A DNA stretch of 64,000 nt from BAIKAL-G1 sp943370385 (GCA_943370385.1 CALRQT020000003.1:124001-188000), one strand, 5' to 3'. Positions 19,471 to 26,887 are shown, counted from the first letter of the stretch. A program made the numbers and translations. Notes: generated by a model not told the origin, from the letters alone.

Positions 19471-20537
19471 TGCGAGTACAGGTCTGCATCCCGCACTTCT
19501 TCCGGGAGCACGTTGATCCGGTCGAAAATCCCAACGGCTATGGATCCCTGCGCAGTGGAGCACGGCTGGCACGCTCCATTGCCCTGTCACGCTGCATCAC
19601 ATCCCTGCTGGATCTGCAACGCAGACCCGAAACCTGCCTGCTCAACATCAGCCGCATGAGCATCGATCACATCGCCAACAGCGACACACCGCTTGAGGTG
19701 CAGATCAGTCTCTGCACCGATGGAACCAACAGGTTGCAGGACGTTCTCGATCTCTACAAGAACAGCATCCAGGTGATCGACCTGCCTCTGGACAATCCGC
19801 GCGATCTGCCGTTGGCATGCCGCGATCATCTGATCCGCAACCATCCAGAAGCCGATCTGCTGAGCTATCTGGAAGATGACGTCGTGATCCACGACAAGCT
19901 GTTCTTCGATAAGCAGCTGTGGTTCCACACCTATACCAACCATCAGTTTTCACTGATGCCCCATCGCTATGAACGTGTGGATGCGGGATCCATGGAAACC
20001 CTGATGGTGGATGGCCCTCTGGATCCAAACTTCATCGGCAAGTTCGCCCAACCTCAAACCAACGTGGCCAATGGTCAGTTCCGCGGCGTCGACAACGTGT
20101 CGTTCGACGTGGCCAGCAACCCCCACTCCGGCACCTTCTGCGTGAGCCGTGAGCAGGCGCGGCAGTTGCAAGCGGCTGACCTACCCCGCGATGGTTTTGT
20201 GGGCCCGCTCGAAACAGCAGCCACCCTCACCGTGCTGCATCGCTATCCCGTGATGAAGCCAAGCCTGAACTGCTGGAAGTTTCTAAGGGTGGAACATGGC
20301 CACCCTTCCTTCCTGCACTACATCAACACGTTGCCCCCTGGCTGCCCGACACAAGTCCGAGACCCCTTGCGACAGAACGGGACCCATCGCATTGGGTGGG
20401 AGGCTAGCCATCAGCGCGTGGGGCTGTCAGACCAAACCAAGTCCCCGTGGCATCCCGTGCCCGGCTCCATGCTGAGGTGGTCTGGCTTTTTTGGACAGGC
20501 CCCATGGTTAACCTCTGAGGCGGGGAACCGCCCTTGA
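19470..20537 (+). CDS. Putative GT-A-type glycosyltransferase
   Basis: A 355-residue protein with an N-terminal VQVCIPHFF strand, a LSYLEDDVVIHDKL segment (residues ~130-145) resembling the DXD metal/nucleotide-sugar site of GT-A folds, and FDVASNPHSGTFCVSREQAR followed by GFVGPLETAAT and HRYPVMKPS. No exact family is recognised. It starts at the ATG overlapping the stop of the GT41 gene, so the two are translationally coupled. The last ~40 residues look less conserved and run into a region with a broken GT41 end, so the C-terminus may have been altered by recombination. Confidence 0.65.
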   Translation: MRVQVCIPHFFREHVDPVENPNGYGSLRSGARLARSIALSRCITSLLDLQRRPETCLLNISRMSIDHIANSDTPLEVQISLCTDGTNRLQDVLDLYKNSIQVIDLPLDNPRDLPLACRDHLIRNHPEADLLSYLEDDVVIHDKLFFDKQLWFHTYTNHQFSLMPHRYERVDAGSMETLMVDGPLDPNFIGKFAQPQTNVANGQFRGVDNVSFDVASNPHSGTFCVSREQARQLQAADLPRDGFVGPLETAATLTVLHRYPVMKPSLNCWKFLRVEHGHPSFLHYINTLPPGCPTQVRDPLRQNGTHRIGWEASHQRVGLSDQTKSPWHPVPGSMLRWSGFFGQAPWLTSEAGNRP

Positions 20538-20552
20538 TCGGGGCTCCCACCC

Positions 20553-20687
20553 CAGCAGCTGGCGACAATCCAAAGCGGTTTGCGCGCTGAACCGCAGGTC
20601 TCACCCTCGATAGATATTGCCAGCGTCACCGCCGAGCTCGAAGACCTTTACCGCCAGGCCTGGGATGAGGGGAATTGGGGCTGTTGA
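20553..20687 (+). pseudogene. 3' stump of a second GT41 (OGT-like) gene
   Basis: The frame reads LATIQSGLRAEPQ, then ELEDLYRQAWDEG and a stop. This closely parallels the C-terminus of the gene ending at 19470 (LATIRSGLRAELQ, ELESLYRQAWEQG). Only about 44 codons remain and nothing upstream in this frame encodes the rest. It is a leftover of a tandem GT41 copy, separated from the intact copy by the gene at 19470-20537. Confidence 0.85.
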
Positions 20688-20785
20688 GCTTTGAGGCACA
20701 TCAATTTTGATCAAACTTCCGCGCCAAATTAGCGTCAGCCGCAATCTTTCTCCGGTTGATTGCAGTGGTTTGAATCAGCGAAGGC

Positions 20786-20854
20786 TCAAAGACAATCCAA
20801 GAACTCCCCTACTTCAACTTGAGCCTGCCGCAGCAAGCCGGACAGGTGCGCGAA
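20786..20854 (-). pseudogene. Remnant of HicA-type toxin (C-terminus only)
   Basis: In frame to a TGA at 20786, the minus strand reads LSGLLRQAQVEVGEFLDCL. It resembles the C-terminus of YcfA/HicA mRNA interferases (typically -GILRQAGLTVDEFL-L-). The rest of the toxin, including the catalytic histidine region, is gone. It lies directly downstream of the HicB remnant, the order expected for an antitoxin-toxin pair of this subfamily. Confidence 0.55.
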
Positions 20855-20855
20855 T

Positions 20856-21062
20856 TTAGGTATGGGCAGCCACGCTGAACAGGGTCACCAGGGGATGGCC
20901 CTTCACCCCAGCAGGGAACTCCTCGAGGTAGAGCGAGGTGGCTTCGCGCAGGTTGGCGAGGGCCTCCTCGATGGAGTCTCCCTCGGTTGTCGTGCCCGTC
21001 TCGGGATTAAAGGCCCCATACCTGTCTTACTCAGCGGGGGTGAGCACAGGAGTGAGTTCCAT
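20856..21062 (-). pseudogene. HicB-family antitoxin with in-frame stop
   Basis: The frame reads MELTPVLTPAE, then TAA at codon 12 (21027-21029), then DRYGAFNPETGTTTEGDS, EALANLREATSLYLEEFP and GHPLVTLF. This is a near-textbook HicB partial-RNase-H antitoxin of ~68 codons. Both ends are present and only the nonsense codon interrupts it. Its toxin partner survives only as a stump, so the module is dead. Confidence 0.85.
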
Positions 21063-21084
21063 CGGCTCTGGTGAGATGCTCTCA

Positions 21085-21178
21085 GTCTGGGGTTGCTCGG
21101 ATCAGTTTGGTTGGAGCGCTCAGGTTCCCAGCACCCCCAGGGGGGGTAGCAACGGATGGCAGCGGCGGCGAAAGTGGC
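21085..21178 (-). pseudogene. Fragment of the MRD methyltransferase 3' end (duplicate)
   Basis: About 75-90 bp match the end of the methyltransferase gene at 22698-24257 (region 22700-22775), by eye about 80% identical around the shared CCAGCACCCCCAGG and GGCGGCGAAAGT tracts. The frame equivalent to RRRSLPLLRRLGVL is disrupted. This marks the end of a duplicated copy of the methyltransferase-antitoxin-toxin cassette. Confidence 0.7.
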
Positions 21179-21189
21179 CGTTCTAGCTA

Positions 21190-21437
21190 GGCGTGGTTCA
21201 TCTGGGTGTGACCACCACCCTGTTTGGCGTGGCCAGCCTGCTAAACGCCAACCTGCTGATTGCAGTGTCCCTTTGCCCATGCGGGTGTTTCGGCGGTAAA
21301 GATTTAGAGCAGGGATCGGGTCAACGCAGGGAAGGCTTTGAGCAGGGCACGATCAGCGGTGACAAGCGGTGCATCGAGTTGTTGCGCCGCTGCTACAAAT
21401 TCACAGGCGTAGGCACTGCAAACGCTGCTGGCTGCCA
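21190..21437. repeat. Direct repeat A, copy 1 (PIN-toxin 3' part and flank)
   Basis: A ~245-bp stretch repeated at 21886-22116. Long identical runs include GATTGCAGTGTCCCTTTGCC and GGTGCATCGAGTTGTTGCGC. On the minus strand it carries the C-terminal third of a PIN toxin plus downstream DNA. A third, partial copy lies at 24563 and beyond. Confidence 0.85.
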
Positions 21438-21441
21438 CTGG
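21304..21441 (-). pseudogene. PIN-domain toxin, C-terminal fragment
   Basis: The minus strand reads CSAYACEFVAAAQQLDAP, then LVTADRALLKAFP and a stop at 21304. This is the C-terminal third of a VapC/FitB-like PIN toxin with its conserved LVTADR. The N-terminal two thirds are missing: upstream sequence belongs to the antitoxin at 21393-21653, which reads into this fragment in another frame. Confidence 0.8.
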
Positions 21442-21653
21442 TCCCCTTGGCGGTCTCGCTGCTGATCGGCTTCAAAGCTCTCCAGCTCCACGCCCCACTC
21501 GCCACTGAGGAAGCGCTGGGCAATTTGAGCCCGACGCCGCTGCTGCAAAGCCTCTGCCATCAAACGCCGAATGGCAGGACCCTTCTTGCGTTCGCCGGTC
21601 AGGTCCAGGATTTCAGCCATCTCATGGTCTGAAAGCTTGACGGTTACTTTCAT
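21393..21653 (-). CDS. VapB-like antitoxin, C-terminus fused onto toxin debris
   Basis: An 86-residue protein starting MKVTVKLSDHEMAEILDLTG, with ERKKGPAIRRLMAEALQ and a toxin-binding-like tail GEWGVELESFEAD. It matches small VapB-type antitoxins that pair with PIN toxins. The start at 21653 has a GGAAAG Shine-Dalgarno sequence at good spacing. About the last 20 residues are translated out of frame from the truncated PIN fragment, so the natural end has been lost. No intact partner toxin follows. Confidence 0.7.
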   Translation of the reverse strand: MKVTVKLSDHEMAEILDLTGERKKGPAIRRLMAEALQQRRRAQIAQRFLSGEWGVELESFEADQQRDRQGDQWQPAAFAVPTPVNL

Positions 21654-21696
21654 GGTTTTGACTTTCCATAATCGGACTCTGCCGGCAGCATGGCAC

Positions 21697-21738
21697 GGAC
21701 TTCTTGGCATGGACTTCTTGGCATCGACTTCTTGGAAT
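21697..21738. repeat. Three 14-bp tandem repeats
   Basis: GGACTTCTTGGCAT occurs twice exactly and a third time as CGACTTCTTGGAAT, in the 230-bp gap upstream of the antitoxin at 21653. No gene is seen in this gap (21654-21885). Confidence 0.9.
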
Positions 21739-21885
21739 CGACTGCCAGCCGCCGCCGCTGCTGCAACGCCTTCTTGATCTGGGCGTCTCCCTAGGAAGGC
21801 TGGTCGCTTCCCAGGTCTTGATTGAAATGCGGGCCGTGATGACGCGTCAATGACAACCCCCTCTCTCCGCTTGCCTCGCTGGGCG

Positions 21886-22116
21886 TCGTGCATCTGGGCG
21901 GCTATGGCACCCTGTTTGGCATTGCCAGCCTGCTGATTGCAGTGTCCCTTTGCCCATGCGGGTGTTGCGGCGCTAACGATTCAGGGCATGGATCGGGTCA
22001 ACGCAGGGAAGGCCTTGGGCAGGGCACGATCAGCGGAGACAAGCGGTGCATCGAGTTGTTGCGCCGCTGCGACCAATTCACAGGCTTAGGCACTGCAACC
22101 GCTGCTGGCTGCCAAC
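21886..22116. repeat. Direct repeat A, copy 2
   Basis: Second copy of the ~245-bp repeat at 21190-21437, with small indels (an extra AAACGCCAACC-type segment in copy 1). It holds the 3' part of the FitB-like toxin pseudogene. Confidence 0.85.
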
Positions 22117-22370
22117 TGCAACACGGCCTCAGATTGCACCGGCTCCCCATGGCCAATCACAAGGGTTTCGGCCTGCTCTTGCAGGGCAATCACCTGCTCA
22201 AGGGTGAGGCTGCCGCGACGCAAATAGACACCCAGCACAGTGCGCCATTTACTCTGCCACAACGGCGGAGCCGCCCAGGTGGGCTGCGCATCCAGCAAGG
22301 CTTCTGCGGCAGCGGTTTGGGGTCCCGGTAACAACAAATAGGCCACCACGTTGGTGTCGACCACGATCAT
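21981..22370 (-). pseudogene. FitB/VapC-like PIN toxin with nonsense codon
   Basis: The frame starts MIVVDTNVVAYLLLPG with the first PIN aspartate, continues with the PIN core to SSGCSA, then meets TAA at codon 95 (22086-22088). It reads on in the same frame as ACELVAAAQQLDAP, LVSADRALPKAFP and a stop at 21981, giving a normal PIN length of ~129 codons. In the sister fragment at 21304 the codon at the stop is Tyr. Both copies have Ala where PIN toxins usually keep an acidic residue (YDCEF-like). The ATG overlaps the antitoxin stop (ATGA). Inactive as a full-length toxin. Confidence 0.88.
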
Positions 22371-22612
22371 GGGCGGCCCTCCGCCTTGAAGGCTTCGATC
22401 TCGTTCGGCTCAAAATCGCTAGTACCGAGCGTTTGCCGTAAGGCACGGATCTCACGTAAGCGGTCCTGCACAGGAACGGATATAGCGGCAAGACCCGCCT
22501 CCAGGCAGACGATGGCTTCGTTGTTGAGGCTGCGGCGATGGTGCCTGGCAGCGGCGCTGAGGCGCGCATGCAGGGCTTCGGGCAGGTTTTTGAGCGTGAG
22601 AGTTTTGGCCAT
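22367..22612 (-). CDS. FitA-like ribbon-helix-helix antitoxin
   Basis: An 81-residue intact protein: MAKTLTLKNLPEALHARLSA, then RHHRRSLNNEAIVCLEAGL (ribbon-helix-helix) and a C-terminal FEPNEIEAFKAEGRP toxin-binding tail. This is the usual design of FitA-type antitoxins, which bind their own promoter and wrap the PIN toxin. The stop overlaps the start of the toxin pseudogene by 4 nt, the normal coupling. Its cognate toxin carries a premature stop. Confidence 0.85.
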   Translation of the reverse strand: MAKTLTLKNLPEALHARLSAAARHHRRSLNNEAIVCLEAGLAAISVPVQDRLREIRALRQTLGTSDFEPNEIEAFKAEGRP

Positions 22613-22697
22613 CCCAGCAGCCGGCAGTTGGGTATGAAACCATTATGGATCCATTCTGGTTGCGCACTCCTGGGCCAGCTCCTCAAGCCTGCCGCGA

Positions 22698-24257
22698 TCA
22701 GCCGGGTTGGGGCGACGCTCCGGATTCCAGCACCCCCAGGCGGCGCAGCAGCGGCAGGCTGCGGCGGCGAAAGTCGTCGGCCACGCGCTCGAGTTCGGTT
22801 GGGCGCTGGCTCTCGACCACAGGCTGCCCATCGCGCAGCAGGGGTTGATCCAGGGCCCGCAGTCCGGCCTCGATTGCCCCAGCTAGGCCTGCTTCGCTGC
22901 AGCCCTGGTTGAGGGCGTTGAGGGCGAGGAACTCCATCCCCGTGAGCTTGTGGAGGTTGCCGCTCAGCGGGCAGGCCACGGCGCTGTAGTTGGCACCGGC
23001 GGCGACGCTGGCGGCGATGTGGGTGTTGAAGCGTTGGCTGGGGCCCCGATCCCGCTCGCCCGGCACCAGCGCCACGGCCTTGCTGCCCAGCAGCAGGCCC
23101 AGGTTTTGGAGAAGGGAGAGCTGGGAGGTGCCAGAGGGGATGGCTGGCTCCAGCTCGGCCAGGGAGCGGCTGCCATCCCCCAGGCCAGCCAGCAGGGCCC
23201 GAATCCAGTCGGAGTTGCCCTGGATCTCGCCCCAGCCGAGGGGAAAGCGGTAAAAGCTCTCGTCGCGTGGGGCGTCTGGATCGAGCAGGCTGCACAGCCG
23301 CACCTGCTCAAGGGCCTTTGAAGCCTCCAGGGGCCAAAGGGGATCCAACCCCTTCACATAAACATCGCGGCGGAACGATTGGTTCGTGACCAAATCGCGC
23401 ACCAGCTCCCGCAGGGCCGGGTCACTCTGGCGCTGAATCTGTATCTGTACAGGGACCGGCAGCAGCCCCTCAAAGTTTTCGGCCAGGGTGGCGCTGCCGA
23501 GGTAGCGCAAGCCCAGCTCGCGCAGGGGCTCGATCACCTGGTTGGCATAGAGCGGCTGCCAATGGCTGTTGTTGTATTCATGGAGCAGGTAGGTGGGATC
23601 GTATTGGCCCAATCCCTCCAGGCGTGGCGCCAGCTGGGGCTGGGAGCTGAACACCAGGGCATTCGCTTGGTGCAGGCCTTGGAACAGCTCCCGGGCGCCG
23701 TCGAGCGCCGGCTGGCCATCCCCGAGCGTGCCCTGCAAGCTGCTGACGCAGTGCTGGAACGGCAGCATCGGCAGCCAGCCGGGCAGGGTGTTGTAGGAGA
23801 CGTAAAACAGGCCGCCGGGACGCAGGGCCCGTTCAGCCAGGCGCATCAAGCTCAGTCGGACCTCCGGGGCAACCCAACTCAGGATCCCGTGGGCCACGGT
23901 GAAGTCGAAGTCGCCCCAGCCAATGACGCCGTCTGCGGCCTGCTCCAGCTCGAGGAAATCGGCCTGCTCGAAACGCACGTTGCCCAAGCCGGCCGACGCC
24001 GCCAGGGAGCGGGCATGGGCGATGTGCTCGGCGTTGAAGTCGATGCCGAGGAAGCGGGCCTGGGGATAGTTCGCCGCTTGCAGGCAGAGGTTCACGCCCT
24101 GGCCGCAGCCGAGCTCTAGCAGCTGGAAGGGTCCGGAGACCTCCGGGGGCCGGTGCCGGTTCAGCAGGGCTAGGAACGCCAGTCGTTCCGGGGAGGGTTC
24201 ACTTTGGGCGTCATAGGTGTAGCCGGCTCCCGTGAAATAGCCGTGGCGAAGGGTCAT
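22698..24257 (-). CDS. SAM methyltransferase with methyltransferase regulatory domain (MRD)
   Basis: A 519-residue protein. The N-terminal ~220 residues are a class I methyltransferase: LLELGCGQGVNLCL (motif I), FLGIDFNAEHI, VRFEQADFLEL, FDFTVAHGILSWV and LRPGGLFYVSYNTLPGW. The middle and C-terminus match proteins carrying a methyltransferase regulatory domain, some of which are protein-lysine methyltransferases. The target here is unknown. The gene is complete, but its 3' end is duplicated as a fragment at 21085-21178 and FitAB-like remnants lie on both sides. It appears to be the surviving copy of a duplicated cassette. Confidence 0.85.
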   Translation of the reverse strand: MTLRHGYFTGAGYTYDAQSEPSPERLAFLALLNRHRPPEVSGPFQLLELGCGQGVNLCLQAANYPQARFLGIDFNAEHIAHARSLAASAGLGNVRFEQADFLELEQAADGVIGWGDFDFTVAHGILSWVAPEVRLSLMRLAERALRPGGLFYVSYNTLPGWLPMLPFQHCVSSLQGTLGDGQPALDGARELFQGLHQANALVFSSQPQLAPRLEGLGQYDPTYLLHEYNNSHWQPLYANQVIEPLRELGLRYLGSATLAENFEGLLPVPVQIQIQRQSDPALRELVRDLVTNQSFRRDVYVKGLDPLWPLEASKALEQVRLCSLLDPDAPRDESFYRFPLGWGEIQGNSDWIRALLAGLGDGSRSLAELEPAIPSGTSQLSLLQNLGLLLGSKAVALVPGERDRGPSQRFNTHIAASVAAGANYSAVACPLSGNLHKLTGMEFLALNALNQGCSEAGLAGAIEAGLRALDQPLLRDGQPVVESQRPTELERVADDFRRRSLPLLRRLGVLESGASPQPG

Positions 24258-24562
24258 GGGCTGGACTGCTGGGCTCTGTTCGGCCCACTATTCATCAGCC
24301 CACTCTGGGCCCTTGGCCAAGGAAGCGGCATCGGCCTCAAGCGAACCGACATAGGGGGGATGGGGGTAGTCCACACCGCTTCCAGGACCACGGCCCGTCC
24401 GAGCGGGGATGAACGGCGCGACCTAGGGATGCTTGGTGAACCCCGGGCCATGACCATCCCACCAAGAACGCCCAGGGCTCAGAGACGAACCAGGAACTCC
24501 CGCCCGTCAACCTCGGCCTTGCCTAGTAAGGCTACAAACGTCGCAGATAGGCTGGGTTGTGG
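24258..24562. other. Intergenic region without recognisable gene
   Basis: About 300 bp upstream of the methyltransferase. A short minus-strand tail ending VALLGKAEVDGREFLVRL and a stop (about 24482-24540) could be the end of a lost gene, but no family is recognised. Probably the methyltransferase promoter plus debris. Confidence 0.4.
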
Positions 24563-24910
24563 ATCGGAACAGCGGTGCATCAAGTTGTTACGCCGCTGCG
24601 ACAAACGCACAGTTGTCGGCACTGCAACCGCTGCTGGCTGCCAACTGCAACACGGCCTCGAATTGCACCGGCTCCCCATGGCCAATCACCAGGGTTTCGG
24701 CCTGCTCTTGCAGGGCAATCACCTGCTTAAGGCTATAGACAATAAGCCACCACAGTGGTGTCGGTCACGATCATGGGCGGCCCTCCGCCTTGAAAGCTTC
24801 GATCTCGTTCGGTTCAAAAGGGCTGGCGCCGAGCGTGGGCCGTCAGGCACGGATCGCACGCAAGCGGTCCTGCACGGGAACGGATCCAGCGGCAAGACCC
24901 GCACGGGTAG
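24563..24910 (-). pseudogene. Degenerate second copy of the FitAB-like module
   Basis: The DNA tracks 22060-22500 closely, for example the shared CATGGCCAATCAC and CGATCATGGGCGGCCCTCCGCC. About 135 bp of the PIN gene is deleted after AAGG (about 24732), so the toxin frame stops after MIVTDTTVVAYCL. The antitoxin frame has TGA in place of a Leu codon before RPTLGASPFEPNEIEAFKAE, and its DNA-binding half is missing. Confidence 0.88.
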
Positions 24911-24980
24911 TGTGTTACACGGGTTTTGTGGCTAGCTTCTGGATGGGCCAAGGCCCATGTCAATGCCAATGGCAATGGCA

Positions 24981-25217
24981 ATGGCAAATCTCATCCTCAG
25001 CCTGGATGACGCCCTCTTGCAGAAGGCACGGGAAACGGCCCTGCGGGAGAACACGTCTGTGAACGCCTTGGTGCGTGACTACCTCAGCCGCTACGTCGAT
25101 GCCCGCTCCAGGCGGCTCCAGGCCCTCGATGCCTTTGATGGAGTTGCTGATCGCTGCACCAGCTCCAGCCAGTCCCCATGGAGCCGGGAATCGCTTCACG
25201 AGCGCAACTTGGTTTGA
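24981..25217 (+). CDS. VapB-type antitoxin (RHH), five in-frame ATGs at the start
   Basis: About 78 residues: MANLILSLDDALLQKARETA, LRENTSVNALVRDYLSRYVD and a tail ending SPWSRESLHER. This is a typical ribbon-helix-helix antitoxin for PIN toxins. Five ATG codons lie in frame six bases apart (24957, 24963, 24969, 24975, 24981) through an ATGGCA hexamer repeat. The family start fits 24981. Two bases after the stop the toxin begins, but it is truncated. Confidence 0.8.
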   Translation: MANLILSLDDALLQKARETALRENTSVNALVRDYLSRYVDARSRRLQALDAFDGVADRCTSSSQSPWSRESLHERNLV

Positions 25218-25219
25218 CG

Positions 25220-25303
25220 ATGCGCCTGTTTGTTGACACCAACCTTTGGGTCTATCGACTCGATCAACGAGAAGCCCAAAAGGGGCAATTCATCAAGTGT
25301 TGA
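25220..25303 (+). pseudogene. Truncated PIN toxin (27 codons)
   Basis: Reads MRLFVDTNLWVYRLDQREAQ, then KGQFIKC and a stop. It is the first strand and helix of a VapC PIN domain with the first catalytic Asp; normal length is ~130 residues. The sequence ends inside the overlap with the oppositely oriented, also truncated HEPN gene. Confidence 0.88.
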
Positions 25304-25472
25304 CTATACCACCAGAGGAATGGATCCAACTTTTCAAGGATTTTTCGCAGGCCTGCTGCAACAGGAAGCCAATGCTGCTGTCCCGAAATCCAGAAAGATC
25401 AAGCATGCGCCGTGCCTCTAGGAGATCGGCCTTGGCAATCCGCAGATAGCGCAACGCATCGGCATCAGCCAT
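25293..25472 (-). pseudogene. Truncated HEPN toxin
   Basis: 59 codons: MADADALRYLRIAKADLLEA, then RRMLDLSGFRDSSIGFLL and QQACEKSLKSWIH, the start of a HEPN-domain protein (normal ~120-135 residues). The catalytic C-terminal R-x-H/RYPD region is missing. Its ATG overlaps the end of the upstream MNT gene by 8 nt, the usual MNT-HEPN arrangement. It runs tail-to-tail into the truncated PIN gene. Confidence 0.88.
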
Positions 25473-25815
25473 AGAGCACGATGCCCTCCAGGTAGGCCTG
25501 GGTTGTCACCGCACCACGATACTGCTGGCGTTGGCAAATCTCGCTTTCGGAATAGAGCAGCAGGTCAAGGGGCAGCTGGCTGCTGGACCATTGACGCCAA
25601 AGGGAACCCAACACGCGAACGCGATCGTGGGTAGCCAGCCACTGGTCCGGCACCGTGATTAACAGGTCCAGGTCCGAGTCGGCATGGGCTGTTCCCCTGG
25701 CCCGCGATCCAAATAACCGCACCTGAGCTTCTGGAATGGCTGCAGCGATGCCGGCCACGATCGCATCGATCCGGGGTTCGCTCCCATGGGCCCGCTGGGA
25801 TGGGGGTGACGCCAT
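25465..25815 (-). CDS. MNT-family nucleotidyltransferase antitoxin
   Basis: A 116-residue protein with VRLFGSRARGTAHADSDLDL (GS-x-RG ... DxD minimal nucleotidyltransferase motif, residues ~32-52). Proteins of this type neutralise HEPN toxins, in MntA by adding AMP. Start ATG at 25815. The catalytic motif is intact, but the partner HEPN gene downstream is truncated, so it may be an orphan. Confidence 0.85.
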   Translation of the reverse strand: MASPPSQRAHGSEPRIDAIVAGIAAAIPEAQVRLFGSRARGTAHADSDLDLLITVPDQWLATHDRVRVLGSLWRQWSSSQLPLDLLLYSESEICQRQQYRGAVTTQAYLEGIVLYG

Positions 25816-26125
25816 CGGACCATTTTGCCCAGGTTGGGCCGCTTTGGGAATCCCGAAGCGGCTCCGGCGGCACACTCCACTGGCTGGCCTGGTTGGCCTG
25901 CACCCTGGGGACCAGCACCTGCTGGGCGCCGTTGCCCAGTCGATCACGAGTCGCCTGGAACGGGCCAACGGATCGGCCGATCTGCAGGTCGTGGCGCACA
26001 GCCGAGCCATGCAGCAACTGCGATGGCTTTCGATACAACCGACCCCAGGACCCAGCTCGCTCCCCCCAGGCCCGTCCCCCCCAGCAACTCCCTGCCTACC
26101 CTCGCCCCATTGCTTCCGACCGGCC
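25816..26125. other. Intergenic region, nothing recognised
   Basis: 310 bp between the divergent MNT and DUF3598 genes. GC-rich with no stem-loop or convincing frame; expected to hold both promoters. Confidence 0.5.
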
Positions 26126-26887
26126 ATGGCCAGCAAGTGGGATAACTTCCTCGCCAACCTGGGCGAGTGGCGCGGCAGCTTCACCACCATCACCGCTGCA
26201 GGACTCCTGCAGGAGCCCTCTCCCTCGGTGTTAACCCTGGCCCGCGGTGAAGGCGATGGCCATGTGCGCTTCAGCTTGCAACGCTGGAGCCCGGGCACGC
26301 AGGTGGCCCCTGGCGGCGGCCCAGGCGAGGGGGCTGGCGAGCCCGGTCGTGACATCGAGCAGGACTACCGCAACCTGGGCAATCAGGTGGTGTTTTTTGA
26401 CTCGGGAGCCTTCAACAAGGGTTCCATGCAGGTGGCGCCGAACACGGTGTTTGGCGGTGAATTCGGTTTTATTCAGGGGAACCGTCGCCACCGTTTAGTG
26501 CAGCTTTATACGCCCGCGGGAGTGTTTGACGAACTGGTGCTGATCCGGGAATTCCGCGCCGGCAGTGGTGCCTCAGAAAATCCCCCCACTACAGCCGAAC
26601 AACTCCTGGGCCGCTGGCAGGGGCGCTCGGCCACGATCAGCGCCACCTGGCCCGAACCCGATCACAGCGACTGCCAAATCGAGATCGGTGCTGAGGAGAT
26701 CAAGGGGTTAATGCTCTTGCCCGATGGGGGTTTCGTGCGTCTGCCCCAGCAAATCAGCCATCGAGAAGCCTTCGTGCTGGAGGGCGGCTGGCTGGTGGCC
26801 CCCGGCCGAATGGAGCGCCTGATCCGCCGCTATGACGCCACGGGCGCCTGGCTCTCGGCCAGCCATGAGGTGCTGACGCGCCTCTGA
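26126..26887 (+). CDS. DUF3598 family protein (lipocalin-like)
   Basis: A 253-residue protein beginning MASKWDNFLANLGEWRGSFT, with FRNLG-like YRNLGNQVVFFDSGAFNKGS, FGGEFGFIQGNRRHRLVQLY and a C-terminal LEGGWLVAPGRMERLIRRYD. This is the pattern of cyanobacterial DUF3598 proteins, beta-barrel relatives of the CpcS-type bilin lyases. Function unknown. A Pro/Gly-rich insert lies at residues ~60-75. The ATG at 26126 fits the family start. Confidence 0.8.
   Translation: MASKWDNFLANLGEWRGSFTTITAAGLLQEPSPSVLTLARGEGDGHVRFSLQRWSPGTQVAPGGGPGEGAGEPGRDIEQDYRNLGNQVVFFDSGAFNKGSMQVAPNTVFGGEFGFIQGNRRHRLVQLYTPAGVFDELVLIREFRAGSGASENPPTTAEQLLGRWQGRSATISATWPEPDHSDCQIEIGAEEIKGLMLLPDGGFVRLPQQISHREAFVLEGGWLVAPGRMERLIRRYDATGAWLSASHEVLTRL

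Noticed and set aside
22249..23295. Minus-strand 348-codon open frame across the methyltransferase C-terminus and FitA
   Set aside because: It is a shifted frame rich in Arg/Pro/Gly without domain; the methyltransferase and antitoxin frames explain the DNA.
20700..25500. Insertion sequence or integrase as cause of the rearranged island
   Set aside because: No transposase, integrase, terminal inverted repeats or target duplications were seen; homologous recombination between repeats is enough.
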